NCBI RefSeq assembly: GCF_017876395.1
Contig: NZ_JAGINX010000001.1
Location: 310,001 to 374,000 of the forward strand
Origin: Nesterenkonia lacusekhoensis
GTDB taxonomy: Bacteria; Actinomycetota; Actinomycetes; Actinomycetales; Micrococcaceae
DNA length: 64,000 nucleotides
Direction of reading: 5' to 3'
The notes beneath the pieces are model-generated. The model saw nothing but the letters and a program-made list of their open reading frames with translations, was not told the origin of the DNA and ran no database searches. The translations under genes were made by a program, and so were the position numbers. Shown here piece by piece: positions 29,401 to 38,802 of the stretch (position 1 is the first letter of the stretch; each line of letters starts with the position of its first letter).

Positions 29401-31389
29401 GTGGACTTCGCGGACAAAGGCGCCCAGGGCACGGCCCAGTTCGGCGGGACGGCCCAGCCCGTCGCCGCGCCAGAACGGCAGGCTGGCCGGCTGACCGAAG
29501 GCAGGGGAGACCAGCACACGATCGAAGGTGATCTCCTCGATCCGCCAGCTGCTGGTGCCCAGCGCGAAGACATCGCCCACCCGGGACTCGTAGACCATCT
29601 CCTCATCCAGCTCGCCCACACGGCGGCCTCCGGTGCGGGCAGAGCCTGACACGGCCCCGGTGCCTTCCCCGCTCTCCTCTGAGCCCACCAGGTAGACCCC
29701 GAAGAGCCCTCGGTCCGGGATGGTCCCTCCGGAGGTGACGGCCAGGCGCTGGGCCCCGGGGCGTCCGCTCAGGGTGCCGGCGTCGCGGTCCCAGATGATC
29801 CGGGGCCGCAGATCGGCGAAACGGTCGGAGGGGTACTTCCCGGCCAGCAGGTCCAAGACCGACTCATAGGCTGAGCGCGGCAGCGAGGCGAAGGGGGCCG
29901 AACGGCGCAGCGTCTCGAACCACTCCTCGACGTCCAGACACTCCAGAGCCGAGGCGGCGATGGTCTGCTGGGCCAGGATGTCCAACGGGTTCTTGGGGAT
30001 GTGCAGGGCTTCGATGTGCCCGGAGAGCATGCGTTCCACCACGACGGCGGTGCTCACCAGATCCCCGCGGTGCTTGGGGAAGAACCAGCCCACGGAGACC
30101 TCGCCCACCTGGTGCCCGGCGCGGCCGATCCTCTGCAGGCCCGCCGAGACGGCGTGTGGGGCCTCCACCTGGACGACGAGGTCCACCGCGCCCATGTCGA
30201 TGCCCAGCTCCAGCGAGGAGGTGGCGACCACGCATCTCAGCCGCCCTGACTTGAGATCCTCTTCGATCAGCGCGCGCTGCTCCTTGGACACGGAGCCGTG
30301 ATGGGCGCGGGCGAGCTCAGCGGGCTCTGCAGGATCGGCCTCCCCGGCGTGGGCGGCGTCGGGCTCAGCAGCACTGCCGGTCTTCTCCGCCCAGATCTCG
30401 TTGAGCCGGCCGGTGAGCTTCTCCGCCAGGCGTCGGGAGTTCACAAACACGATCGTGGAGCGCCGCTGGGCCACCAGATCCACCACTTTGTGCTCCACAT
30501 GGGGCCAGATCGAGGGCTGGACACCTTCGGTGTCCGGCCCTTCAATCGCCTCGGGAGACCTCTGCGCAAGCTCCGGGTCTCCGCTCGGCTCAATCGGTCC
30601 CGCAACGGCTGTCGGGGAGGCGAGGTCCTCCACCGGGACGGAGACGGTGATGTCCCATTCCTTCTGGGACTCCGGCGCGACGACCTCCACCGGCTGTCGT
30701 CCGCCCAGGAACCTGGCCACCTCGTCCCGGGGCTCCACCGTGGCCGAGAGCCCGATCCGTTGAGCCGTGGGGTTCCCGGCGTCGCGCAGCATGGAGTCCA
30801 GCCGTTCCAGGGAGACTGCCAGATGCGCGCCGCGTTTGGTGCCGGCCAGGGCATGGACCTCATCGACGATCACCGTCTCCACCTCAGCCAGAGTCTCCCG
30901 GGCCTGAGAGGTCAGCATCAGATACAGCGACTCCGGCGTGGTGATCAGGATATGGGGCGGTGTCCGCACCAGGTCGCGCCGCTGCTTGGCGCTGGTGTCT
31001 CCGGTGCGCACCCCTACGCTGATATGCGGGGGCTCAGGGAGCGAGCCGGCGTCGTCGGTGTGCCCGCGCTCGCCGGCAAACCGCCGAACCGTGTGCCCGA
31101 TGCCGACCAGAGGGCTGCGCAGATTGCGCTCGATGTCCACACCCAGGGCCTTCAGCGGGGAGATGTAGAGGACTGTGGTCTTTGCGGCCTCCGGAGGGCA
31201 GGAGAAGAGCCGGTCGATGGACCAGAGGAAGGCCGAGAGCGTCTTGCCGGAGCCGGTGGGAGCGATCACCAGGGCGTTCTTCCCCTGGGCGACGGCATGC
31301 CAGGCGCCCTCCTGAGCGTCGGTGGGGGAGCCGAAGGAGGCCCGGAACCACTCGCGCGTCGCCTCAGAGAACTGGTCGAGTCCGGTCAC
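26404..31389 (-). CDS. lhr: Lhr-type large ATP-dependent helicase
   Basis: A 1661-residue superfamily 2 helicase of the Lhr group. Motif I is APTGSGKT (43-50), motif II is DEVH in VETVIVDEVHALAGTKRGAH, motif VI is the block LQRIGRAGHQVGEVSVGWFF. Residues beyond about 880 form the Lhr-specific C-terminal region with winged-helix repeats resembling AlkZ-type DNA-repair proteins. Lhr unwinds DNA:RNA and DNA duplexes in repair. The protein is longer than the roughly 1500 residues of mycobacterial Lhr, partly because of an Ala/Glu-rich acidic linker near residues 1000-1035. The start is GTG, with TAGAGT ending six bases upstream (leaderless). Confidence 0.93.
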   Translation of the reverse strand: MTGLDQFSEATREWFRASFGSPTDAQEGAWHAVAQGKNALVIAPTGSGKTLSAFLWSIDRLFSCPPEAAKTTVLYISPLKALGVDIERNLRSPLVGIGHTVRRFAGERGHTDDAGSLPEPPHISVGVRTGDTSAKQRRDLVRTPPHILITTPESLYLMLTSQARETLAEVETVIVDEVHALAGTKRGAHLAVSLERLDSMLRDAGNPTAQRIGLSATVEPRDEVARFLGGRQPVEVVAPESQKEWDITVSVPVEDLASPTAVAGPIEPSGDPELAQRSPEAIEGPDTEGVQPSIWPHVEHKVVDLVAQRRSTIVFVNSRRLAEKLTGRLNEIWAEKTGSAAEPDAAHAGEADPAEPAELARAHHGSVSKEQRALIEEDLKSGRLRCVVATSSLELGIDMGAVDLVVQVEAPHAVSAGLQRIGRAGHQVGEVSVGWFFPKHRGDLVSTAVVVERMLSGHIEALHIPKNPLDILAQQTIAASALECLDVEEWFETLRRSAPFASLPRSAYESVLDLLAGKYPSDRFADLRPRIIWDRDAGTLSGRPGAQRLAVTSGGTIPDRGLFGVYLVGSEESGEGTGAVSGSARTGGRRVGELDEEMVYESRVGDVFALGTSSWRIEEITFDRVLVSPAFGQPASLPFWRGDGLGRPAELGRALGAFVREVHAGGQEEAVQQRLQRLGMDQWARENLVRYLADQQEATGALPTDRRLVVERTRDELGDWRIILHSPYGLQVHAPWALAVGERLHERYGLDGAAMASDDGIVLRVPMMDEEPPGAELFRFEPEELEELVTSQVSASALFSGRFREASARALLLPRQNPGQRTPLWQQRQRSSQLLEVAAGYPDFPMIMEAMREVLQDVYDMDALLELTRGISQRQITLVEATTHRPSPFAQSILFGYIAQYLYEGDSPLAERRAAALSVDPELLGELLGRVELREFLDQQIIDEAEAHVQRLSPARRLPTSPGARGEDRAAESVADLLRLLGPLTSEQLAQRLESPHSPAHEAEAEEIDGGEAGSQEADGQAADAEAAAHASVPEAEAWAEQLVSSQRAFRVSWQGQPAYAAVEDAARLRDGLGVPLPPGIPQTFLDPVADPLGDLVGRFARTHGPFTIGAAARALGLGRAVVADALRRLTEEHRVVEGLFRPEGLPAGEETEWCEVEMLRRIRRRSLAALRAEVEPVPVRAYAQFLLQWQGVAEADDDAGSADLRAADLSAVLSQLSGAAAPASAWESFILPARLPDYRPGMLDELLASGEVVALGRGALTGHDGWVAFAPREDAETLLRPAPAQGEEEGSLRQAVVETLGRGGAWFADALHDQLVRDGVSTSAQQTADALWELFWEGRVIPDSFAPVRSFLASGSTAHRQKPRPSRSRHASRRMALRQSVQAHRGRLGAEASSTGAEVGVGGRWSLPPAAETAPTVASHTQAEILLDRYGVVTRGSVISEQRTGRSPKEAAGEGPLAGGFAAVYKVLAAAEEAGQIRRGHFIEQLGAAQFTSSATIDQLRAISERLEDASGEQRSAGNGSRGARTRGQEESAAPIALAATDPANAYGAALDWPAVPGAEEPGSGVSARPGRKAGAVVVLCRGELVIYMERGGRTLLLFTEDEELLDAAAVALTARLRAAKVGRIAVERVNGQRILEHRFAKSLRAAGFHSSPSGLRFAG

Positions 31390-31482
31390 ATTCCCACTCT
31401 AGTCGGCTGTCCGGACACGCTCCTGTGACCGCACGACCCACGCTCCGGTGACAGCACAGCCGCCGGGTTCAGCGGGCGGAGC

Positions 31483-32178
31483 TCAGCGGGCGTAGGGCAG
31501 CAGGTCCTCACGCCGCAGCGGCCGATTGAACAGCGGGCCGTCAGGCTCCATCACCCGTCCGGCGGCCAACGGCCCCAGCGAGACCGGGTCGAAGCCCATG
31601 CGCACCAGCAGCCCCATGACCAGCCCGCGGGCCTGGTCGTCATCGGCCGCCACTGCCAGGGCTCGGCGCTGTGTCATGGGCAGGTCCCGGCCGGCGGCGT
31701 CGTCGAGGTCCGAGTGGGCGATGTGGTTCAGCGCCTTCACCGTCCGGGCCGGGCTGAAGTGCCCGGCGATGGCCATGGAGCTGGGCAGCTGTTCGGTGAC
31801 CGCCGCCTCCAGCCAGCCCGGCAGCGGCTCGCGCTCGCCGGAGTAGGTCCAGGTGTTGGTGGCATCGATCAGAATGGACTCGCCGATCCACGCCGGATCC
31901 ACCTCGTCCAGCTCCTCCTGCGGCACCGCGAGGATCACGATCCCGGGACCGTTGCGCCGGGTGCGCTCTGCGATCTGCTCCGGCGCCACCGGCTCGGCCC
32001 CCGGGGCGTAGATCTTCAGGTGGTGCTGCAGCGCCTTCGGCGGGCGGGTGGAACAGATGTCGACGCCGACGTCGGCGGCCAGCAGAGTGCGGGCGAAGGC
32101 GGTGCCTGCCCGGCCGGCCCCGAGGATCCCGACGACGGGCGGGGAGGCGGTGCGCGGTGCGGTGTTCTGCTCAGACAT
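31483..32178 (-). CDS. NAD(P)-binding Rossmann protein (F420-dependent NADP reductase-like)
   Basis: A 231-residue protein with an N-terminal dinucleotide-binding motif VVGILGAGRAGTAFARTLLA (residues about 15-34) and the related segments VILAVPQEELDEVD and SILIDATNTWTYSGE. This is the NADPH-dependent F420 reductase (coenzyme F420H2:NADP oxidoreductase) fold; many relatives in actinobacteria act on other substrates, so no specific activity is claimed. It overlaps the rlmH stop by eight bases and is transcribed after it. No membrane segment or signal peptide is seen. Confidence 0.78.
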   Translation of the reverse strand: MSEQNTAPRTASPPVVGILGAGRAGTAFARTLLAADVGVDICSTRPPKALQHHLKIYAPGAEPVAPEQIAERTRRNGPGIVILAVPQEELDEVDPAWIGESILIDATNTWTYSGEREPLPGWLEAAVTEQLPSSMAIAGHFSPARTVKALNHIAHSDLDDAAGRDLPMTQRRALAVAADDDQARGLVMGLLVRMGFDPVSLGPLAAGRVMEPDGPLFNRPLRREDLLPYAR

Positions 32179-32629
32179 GGTGGTAGGGCCTTCCTGCGCT
32201 GATCTCCTGGGCTCGGTAGACCTGTTCGGCCAGGATCATCCGCACCAACTGATGCGGGAAGACCAGCTGGGAGAGCGACCAGGTGAAGTCCGCCCGGGCG
32301 TGCATCTCGGCGTTGACACCGTAGGCTCCGCCGATCACCACGGTCACGGAGCGGCCCGAGTCGAACTGGCCCTGCAGGTGCGTGGCCAGGGCGGGGGAGC
32401 TGATGTTCTTCCCACGCTCATCCAGCAGCACCACATGCTCATCAGCCTTGACGGCGCCCAGGATGCGTCCGGACTCCTCGTCACGGGCGGCCTCGCCTTC
32501 GCGGGAAGAGTGGGGGAGGAGCTTCCACTGCAGGTCATAGGGCTTGCGCAGGCGCTGGGTGTAGCGGTCGATGCCGTCCACGGCCCATTTCTCGTGCTTC
32601 TTGCCGATGGCCAGGACGGTGATGCTCAT
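32171..32629 (-). CDS. rlmH: 23S rRNA (pseudouridine1915-N3)-methyltransferase
   Basis: A 152-residue SPOUT methyltransferase, the usual size of RlmH. It begins MSITVLAIGKKHEKW, has the substrate and SAM-binding block VVLLDERGKNISSPALATHL and the knot-loop segment VTVVIGGAYGVNAEMHARAD, and ends in the characteristic aromatic/histidine tail (QEISAGRPYHHV). RlmH methylates the pseudouridine at 1915 of 23S rRNA on the assembled 70S ribosome. The ATG at 32629 is chosen over a 12-codon N-terminal extension on family length. It overlaps the Rossmann-protein gene by eight bases. Confidence 0.95.
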   Translation of the reverse strand: MSITVLAIGKKHEKWAVDGIDRYTQRLRKPYDLQWKLLPHSSREGEAARDEESGRILGAVKADEHVVLLDERGKNISSPALATHLQGQFDSGRSVTVVIGGAYGVNAEMHARADFTWSLSQLVFPHQLVRMILAEQVYRAQEISAGRPYHHV

Positions 32630-32667
32630 GGGGACGACTCTACCGGGGCCGGGGCCGGGGTCCATGA

Positions 32668-34077
<1,410 letters not shown>

Positions 34078-34103
34078 GCCCCACCGGTCCTTCTGGAGAT
34101 ATT

Positions 34104-34195
34104 AAGAGCCCCACGTGCACCTGCCAGAGCCCACCTACCCTTGCTACCTTCCGGTCCTGGGGGAGTTCAGCAGGATGACACCACACGTGGGGCCG
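34104..34195 (-). ncRNA. ffs: Small signal recognition particle RNA (4.5S type)
   Basis: The minus strand reads CCCCCAGGACCGGAAGGTAG near 34164-34145, the SRP domain IV loop bound by Ffh. Terminal arms GCCCCACGTG (34108-34117) and CACGTGGGGC (34184-34193) pair perfectly and close the hairpin; the whole is about 90 nt, the short actinobacterial form. A TACGAT box on the minus strand (34207-34202) places the transcription start near 34195. It converges on gdhA. Confidence 0.93.
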
Positions 34196-34220
34196 CAGAC
34201 CATCGTATCGTGTGCCCCGG

Positions 34221-35060
34221 TCAGAAGGCGAACTGGTCGCCCAGCCCCATGGTGCCGGGGCTCAGCACCGTGGCGAACAGCCCGAAGGAGGGTTCTCCGC
34301 GCTCATTGAGCGGTCGCTCCGCGGCCAGCGTCCGCAGCAGATCGCCGTCGCGCCGGCCGGTCACCGGATCGATGTCGATCACTGCACACCGCGGCACCGG
34401 GGCGCCCAGCAGAAGCCGAGCCGTCCCGACGTCGACCTCCCGCCCCTGCCAGGACTCCTCGGCGAACGCAGAGGCGGAGTCAGCGCCCGCGCCGAGCACT
34501 GCCGTGGGGCGGAACCGGTGCCACAGGTGATCCTCCTGCGGCAGTTCAGAAGCTGCCTGGAGAGCCTGGAGGGAGGCTTCATGCAGCAGGGTGACCTGCC
34601 CGCCGTAGACCACCTCGCCCCGCGGGGCGCGGGCCAGCAGGACCTCGCGGCCCAGGTGCTCGGAGAACAGCTCCGAGACCTGACCGGGCAGGGTCCGGAC
34701 AGTGACCTCCCGGCCCCAGTAGTCCACCCTCATGTGGGGCTCGGCGGCGGTGTGGGCCGCCGCGCCGGCGTCGGGAGCGGGGTCAGCAGCGATGGCCTGC
34801 GCCCCGCAGGGGGCTGTCACCCGCAGCCCGACCGGCGTGAGCTCTGCGGCGATCTCCAGCAGCTGCGGGTGCTGCACCGTGCGCAGGACACGGCCGGTCT
34901 GCGGGTCCACCAGGCAGAATTGCCGATCGCCCACCGGACCCCGGGCGTCTACGGTGACGCGCTCATGGGGCAGGTGCCGAGTGCCTTTCATCGGAGAGAG
35001 CCCCAGGCGGGTCACGCACAGGTCCGCCGTCGGGCCGTCGTCCGTCAGGTGCGTGCTCAT
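34221..35060 (-). CDS. MOSC-domain protein (molybdenum cofactor sulfurase-related)
   Basis: A 279-residue protein with an N-terminal MOSC_N barrel (CVTRLGLSPMKGTRHLPHER at residues 14-33) and a C-terminal MOSC domain ending with FGLFATVLSPGTMGLGDQFA. The cysteine in PRCAVIDIDPVTGRRDGDLL is the conserved MOSC cysteine that carries sulfur or binds molybdenum in mARC-type proteins. The family is linked to molybdenum cofactor enzymes and detoxifying reductases, but no molybdenum gene is nearby. Its start overlaps the bioN stop by four bases, so it is the last gene of the biotin operon. The link between biotin uptake and a MOSC protein is unexplained. Confidence 0.85.
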   Translation of the reverse strand: MSTHLTDDGPTADLCVTRLGLSPMKGTRHLPHERVTVDARGPVGDRQFCLVDPQTGRVLRTVQHPQLLEIAAELTPVGLRVTAPCGAQAIAADPAPDAGAAAHTAAEPHMRVDYWGREVTVRTLPGQVSELFSEHLGREVLLARAPRGEVVYGGQVTLLHEASLQALQAASELPQEDHLWHRFRPTAVLGAGADSASAFAEESWQGREVDVGTARLLLGAPVPRCAVIDIDPVTGRRDGDLLRTLAAERPLNERGEPSFGLFATVLSPGTMGLGDQFAF

Positions 35061-35704
35061 CGCCGGACCTCATCGATGCCTCGGGCGGCCAATGCTCGTC
35101 CGGTGTCCCGGGCGTAGTCCACAGAGCCGGTCAGCAGGGGGACGGTCCGGGCGCGGATGCTGCGCTCCAGCCCTCGGGCCTGCGTCTGACGGTGGGCCAG
35201 ATGCGCCAGATCTGCCAGATAGGGGATCGCTCGCAGCATGACCAGTCCGGCCAGCGCGATGCGCCCCGGGGACAGACCCACCCAGCGCAGCGGCAGCACC
35301 AGCGTCCGGAAGACTCCGAGCAGGTCGTGCGGGCGGGTGGTCAGGATCAGCAGCTGGGCTCCCAGCAGGCAGGCGATGATCCGGCTGAGCACCTCCCCGG
35401 CGCCGGCCAGATCGTTGAAGACCAGCTGGGCGGCCAGTACGGCGGCCAGCAGCAGCCAGATCCTGCGCAGCAGCCGCAGCATGCGGGAGGCGGGGACGCC
35501 CGCGGTCGCGCCCAGGGCCAGCACCCCGACGGCGACGCCGAGGCTCACCGTGGGCGAGCGTAGGAACAGCACCGTCACCGTCACCGCCGCCAGCACAGCC
35601 ACCTTCGCCCAAGCCGGGGTGCGATGGAGGAATCCGTCGCCGACGGCGGTGCGGCCGAAGACCTGGTCCCGGGGGCGCAGCGGCCGGGGGCGGCGTCGGC
35701 TCAT
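35057..35704 (-). CDS. bioN: Energy-coupling factor transporter transmembrane protein (BioN/EcfT)
   Basis: A 215-residue T-component of an ECF transporter. After an arginine-rich start it has about five hydrophobic segments; the coupling-helix signature is ARGLERSIRARTVPLLTGSV near residue 170 with the Ala-Arg-Gly core that contacts the ATPase. It links the ATPase BioM to the biotin-binding S-component BioY. It overlaps bioM and the MOSC gene by four bases on either side, giving a compact bioY-bioM-bioN-MOSC transcript. Confidence 0.9.
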   Translation of the reverse strand: MSRRRPRPLRPRDQVFGRTAVGDGFLHRTPAWAKVAVLAAVTVTVLFLRSPTVSLGVAVGVLALGATAGVPASRMLRLLRRIWLLLAAVLAAQLVFNDLAGAGEVLSRIIACLLGAQLLILTTRPHDLLGVFRTLVLPLRWVGLSPGRIALAGLVMLRAIPYLADLAHLAHRQTQARGLERSIRARTVPLLTGSVDYARDTGRALAARGIDEVRR

Positions 35705-36420
35705 CCGGCGGCTCGCTCTCGGGCCATGCTGCGATAGGTCTCGATCACCGACTGTGGGGCGCCGTCGGTCCGGAGTCCGCCGTCGTCGATGAGCAGGCAG
35801 CGGTCAGCTTGGGCGGCCAGCTGAAGATCATGGGTCGCCGTGATGATCTGCAGGCCCTTCTGAGTGGCCAGCTGGTCCAGGATCCCGGTGAAGCGCTGGG
35901 CGTTGACCAGGTCCAACAGTGTGGTGGGCTCGTCCAGCACCACGATCGCCGGCTCCAGCACCAGCACAGTGGCCAGGGCCACCAGCTGCTGCTGACCTCC
36001 GGAGAGCTCGTGGGAGCTGCGGTCGGCCAGCTCCCCGATCCCCAGCTCTGCCAAGCAGGAGGCGGCCAGTCGGCGTCGTCGTGCCCGATCGCGGACGGTG
36101 CGCTGCAGAGAGAGCTCCACATCCTCCTGCGGAGTGGGCATGACCAGCTGGGCGGCCGGATTGGAGAAGACGAAGCCCACCTGCCGCCGCACCTCGCGGC
36201 CCTGCTCGATGGTGTCCATGCCGCCGACGGTCACCCAGCCTTCGGTGGGTTCGACCAGCCCGTTGAACAGCTGCAGCAGGGTGGACTTGCCGCCGCCGTT
36301 GGGGCCGATGACGCTGATCCGGCGCTCCGGGAGCTCCAGGGCGGGGACCGTCAGCAGCTCGCGCTCCCCGGCGCGGACGCGCACCGACTCGAGCTGGATC
36401 CCTGGGGCGGGGCGTGTCAC
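35701..36420 (-). CDS. bioM: Biotin ECF transporter ATPase
   Basis: A 239-residue ABC ATPase. Walker A is GPNGGGKST, the signature is LSGGQQQ (SHELSGGQQQLVALATVL) and Walker B is VVLDEPTTLLDL, with the H-loop at ITATHDLQ. The gene starts at GTG 36420, which overlaps the bioY stop (36417) by four bases; a longer frame upstream is only the antiparallel reading of bioY. It powers biotin uptake with BioN and BioY. Confidence 0.92.
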   Translation of the reverse strand: MTRPAPGIQLESVRVRAGERELLTVPALELPERRISVIGPNGGGKSTLLQLFNGLVEPTEGWVTVGGMDTIEQGREVRRQVGFVFSNPAAQLVMPTPQEDVELSLQRTVRDRARRRRLAASCLAELGIGELADRSSHELSGGQQQLVALATVLVLEPAIVVLDEPTTLLDLVNAQRFTGILDQLATQKGLQIITATHDLQLAAQADRCLLIDDGGLRTDGAPQSVIETYRSMARERAAG

Positions 36421-37019
36421 CGGCGTGCCAGCAGAGTGGGGTAGGTGCGATGGAGCAGGGCGGCCGCTCCGGCGCCTGCCAAGGATTTGGCCAGATCGCC
36501 GGGCCAGAACACGATGTCCATGAGGAAGGCCTCCTGCAGGCTGACGTCCAAGGTGAAGCTCATGCCCAGGATGCCCAGCGGGTGGGTGGCGAAGACGCTG
36601 CCCGCGGCCGCTGCGCAGAACAGCAGCGGGATCCACCAGCGGGGCGGGGATCGGCGCAGAACGGCACGAGCCAGCAGCCCGGTGATCAGTGCGGTCAGCG
36701 GGAAGGAGAGCAGGTAGCCGGCTGAGGGGCCGGCCAATACGCCGAGGCCCCCGGAGAAGCCGGCGAAGATCGGCAGGCCCAGCAGGCCCAGGGAGACGTA
36801 GAGCCCGGCTGCCGCCATTCCGCGCCAGGGGCCCAGGGCCAGGCCGGCCAGTGCCACGCCGAGAGTCTGCAGGGTGATCGGCACTCCCGCCCCTCCCACT
36901 GGGATGGGCGGAGCGAAGGCCAGCACGGCGATCAGCGCGGCGAAGACTCCGGTCAGGGCGATGTCTACAGTCCGGTGCGCGCTCTGAGCGTTGTGGCGGC
37001 GCAGGGTAGAGGCGGTCAT
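36417..37019 (-). CDS. bioY: Biotin transporter S-component
   Basis: A 200-residue BioY. Family features are IPVGGAGVPITLQTLGVALA at residues about 40-60, the block GLPIFAGFSGGLGVLAGPSAGYLLSF (its first part GLPIFAGFSGGLG is the biotin-site loop) and six hydrophobic segments. It binds biotin outside and works alone or with BioM and BioN. The ATG at 37019 is chosen; a TTG 36 bases upstream would lie inside the operator at 37042-37054 and is unlikely. In this window two enzymes depend on biotin chemistry, the BC-BCCP protein of the 5-oxoproline locus being the clear one. Confidence 0.92.
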   Translation of the reverse strand: MTASTLRRHNAQSAHRTVDIALTGVFAALIAVLAFAPPIPVGGAGVPITLQTLGVALAGLALGPWRGMAAAGLYVSLGLLGLPIFAGFSGGLGVLAGPSAGYLLSFPLTALITGLLARAVLRRSPPRWWIPLLFCAAAAGSVFATHPLGILGMSFTLDVSLQEAFLMDIVFWPGDLAKSLAGAGAAALLHRTYPTLLARR

Positions 37020-37041
37020 AAAGGGTATCCAACCGGATTTT

Positions 37042-37054
37042 TGAACAGTGTTCA
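37042..37054 (-). promoter_or_regulatory. BioQ-type biotin operator upstream of bioY
   Basis: TGAAC-AGT-GTTCA is a perfect inverted repeat and matches the BioQ (TetR-family) operator described in corynebacteria and mycobacteria. It is 22 bases upstream of the bioY ATG, well placed to repress bioYMN when biotin is sufficient. No bioQ gene is in the window. Confidence 0.8.
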
Positions 37055-37168
37055 AACTACTCGCGGGTATGGGTATGGGTGTGCGGTCGCGGGGCAGCTG
37101 CTGGCCGGCTGGCGCGATTCTCGGCGGCGGCGCGGCTCTGTGTCTGTGGCCCTCGATAGGCTGGTCCG

Positions 37169-37810
37169 GTGAGCAGCAGATACTTCGATCGGAACCTCCA
37201 GCGGCATGTCCGGCGGGCGGCTCGTCGCGGCATCCGGCGCAATCAGCGCGCAGTCGGAGGGCGAGGCCGTCGTCGGCAGTCCAGCCAGGGAATATTCGGC
37301 TGGCTGGGCATCGTGCTCCTCGTGGTGCTGGCAGGTGCGGTGGTCAGCTGGTTCCAACAGGGCGGCGCAGCCCCCGACGGCGACGGGGAAGCCGCCACGC
37401 TGGTCCGAGTGATCGACGGCGACACCCTGCTGGTGGACCTGGACGGCGAGGAGGAGCGGGTCCGGCTGCTCAACATCGACACTCCGGAGACGGTGCATCC
37501 GCAGGAGCCGGTTCAGTGTATGGGGCCCGAGTCCACGGAGCGGATGGAGGAGCTGGTCAGTCCGGGCGATCAGCTGGTCTTGGAGTTCGATGAAGAACGC
37601 ACCGACCATTACGACCGGCTGCTGGCCGGGGTCTTCCTCGACGAGGTCTTCATCAACGAACAGATGGCCCGCGATGGTTTCGGGGCGCCGGTCTACTACG
37701 CGCCGAATGACCGCTTCCTCGACCAGATCGAGGAGGCCTGGAACCAGGCAGAGGCCGAGGGCGTGGGTGTCTTCGCCGATGACCTGGACTGCGAGCCGGA
37801 GCTGCCGTAG
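37169..37810 (+). CDS. Membrane-anchored thermonuclease (staphylococcal nuclease homologue)
   Basis: A 213-residue protein: an arginine-rich cytoplasmic start (residues 1-40), one membrane segment (43-62) and an SNase domain (about 75-205). SNase motifs are LVRVIDGDTLLVDLDGEEER, VRLLNIDTPETVHPQEPVQC and DEERTDHYDRLLAGVFLDEV, so the two catalytic arginines and the glutamate of the fold can be located. It probably cleaves nucleic acids outside the cell. The GTG start is supported by TAGGCT ending six bases upstream, a leaderless arrangement. The bioY promoter is divergent. Confidence 0.88.
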   Translation: MSSRYFDRNLQRHVRRAARRGIRRNQRAVGGRGRRRQSSQGIFGWLGIVLLVVLAGAVVSWFQQGGAAPDGDGEAATLVRVIDGDTLLVDLDGEEERVRLLNIDTPETVHPQEPVQCMGPESTERMEELVSPGDQLVLEFDEERTDHYDRLLAGVFLDEVFINEQMARDGFGAPVYYAPNDRFLDQIEEAWNQAEAEGVGVFADDLDCEPELP

Positions 37811-37843
37811 GTGGCGTCCGCGCTGACCTTCTAGAATCTCCTC

Positions 37844-38362
37844 ATGACCGAACGCAGCACCCGCCGGGAACGTCTCCTGATCACTGTGGGGACCGCCGGC
37901 GCGCTGGCGGCGGTGACCCTGGGCAGCTGGCTGATGGTCTCCGGGGCCATCGACACCAGCTCGCTCACCGGTGCCTCCGGCGTGCCGGAGGGGGACTGCC
38001 CCTCCGGAATCCAGCAGCCGGTGGTGGCTGAGCGGGTGGAGGTCAGCGTCTATAACACCACCAATGAACCGGGCTTAGCGGGCGACGTCGCTGCAGATCT
38101 CGAGGAGCGCAGCTTCCGGGTGGACGAGGTGGACAACGACTACCTCGCCGACACGGACTTCGAAGGCATCATCCGTGTGGGGGAGCGGGGCCTGCGTCAG
38201 GCCTACACCCTGCAGCAGCATCTGCCGAGCACGCTGGTCGACATCGACGGCCGCGATGACTTCAGCGTCGATCTGGTCCTCGGCGCAGACTATGACGGCC
38301 TGGAGGATCCCCACGAGGTGGAGATCGCTCCAGGCCGCATCAGCTGCTCAGCCGGGCAGTGA
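37844..38362 (+). CDS. LytR C-terminal domain protein
   Basis: A 172-residue protein with an N-terminal membrane segment (residues 13-35) and an extracellular LytR_C domain (about 60-155) containing VSVYNTTNEPGLAGDVAADL, FRVDEVDNDYLADTDFEGII and DFSVDLVLGADYDGL. LytR_C domains accompany wall polymer ligases, but the catalytic LCP domain is absent here. TAGAAT ends six bases before the ATG, pointing to a leaderless message separate from the nuclease gene 33 bases upstream. Confidence 0.82.
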   Translation: MTERSTRRERLLITVGTAGALAAVTLGSWLMVSGAIDTSSLTGASGVPEGDCPSGIQQPVVAERVEVSVYNTTNEPGLAGDVAADLEERSFRVDEVDNDYLADTDFEGIIRVGERGLRQAYTLQQHLPSTLVDIDGRDDFSVDLVLGADYDGLEDPHEVEIAPGRISCSAGQ

Positions 38363-38364
38363 GC

Positions 38365-38775
38365 TCAGGCGGAACCTGAGTCCTTCCAGCGCTTGGCCGC
38401 GATGAAGGAGCGCACGCCCAGCACGATGTAGACCACCAGCACGATCGCGGTCACCAGGGCCGAGACGACGGCGGCGGGCCGCTCTGCCTCACCGGCGAAG
38501 AGTTCGCCCAGTCCGCTGAGCGGCATCCCCATGGACAGTGCGCCCAGCAGGGCGATGACCATGCCGATGTGGACGCCCAGCTTGGTGTTCTTCAGCGCGA
38601 TGAAGCCGCTGATCAGCAGCAGGACGCCCAGAGCCCCCGGGATGAGGGCGGTGAAGTGCTGGGTGTCGTTGGCCATGGACACCACGTAGCCGATGATGCC
38701 AACGGCTACGAGGATTCCGCCGACTCCCAGGGTCAGCTTCGGCATCGGGCTGGCAGGTGCGGGTGTGTTCGACAT
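38365..38775 (-). CDS. Small four-helix membrane protein
   Basis: A 136-residue protein with four hydrophobic segments (about 14-34, 43-61, 70-90, 101-126) and a basic end (RSFIAAKRWKDSGSA). The start is ATG 38775 (MSNTPAPASPMPKLTLG) after a GAAGGAG-like stretch; codons further upstream run into an inverted repeat. No family recognised. It ends two bases from the convergent LytR_C gene. The palindrome at 38803-38841 sits in its leader. Confidence 0.75.
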   Translation of the reverse strand: MSNTPAPASPMPKLTLGVGGILVAVGIIGYVVSMANDTQHFTALIPGALGVLLLISGFIALKNTKLGVHIGMVIALLGALSMGMPLSGLGELFAGEAERPAAVVSALVTAIVLVVYIVLGVRSFIAAKRWKDSGSA

Positions 38776-38802
38776 AGGGCTTCTCCTGAAGGGGGCGACG
38801 AC

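Noticed and set aside
34104-34195. tRNA gene in the gdhA-MOSC gap
   Set aside because: The minus strand contains the SRP domain IV loop (GGACCGGAAGG) closed by long terminal arms; there is no T-arm or anticodon arm.
35701-37032. A 443-residue form of the biotin ATPase
   Set aside because: The extra N terminus is the bioY gene read in another frame; the GTG at 36420 gives a normal ATPase that overlaps bioY by four bases.
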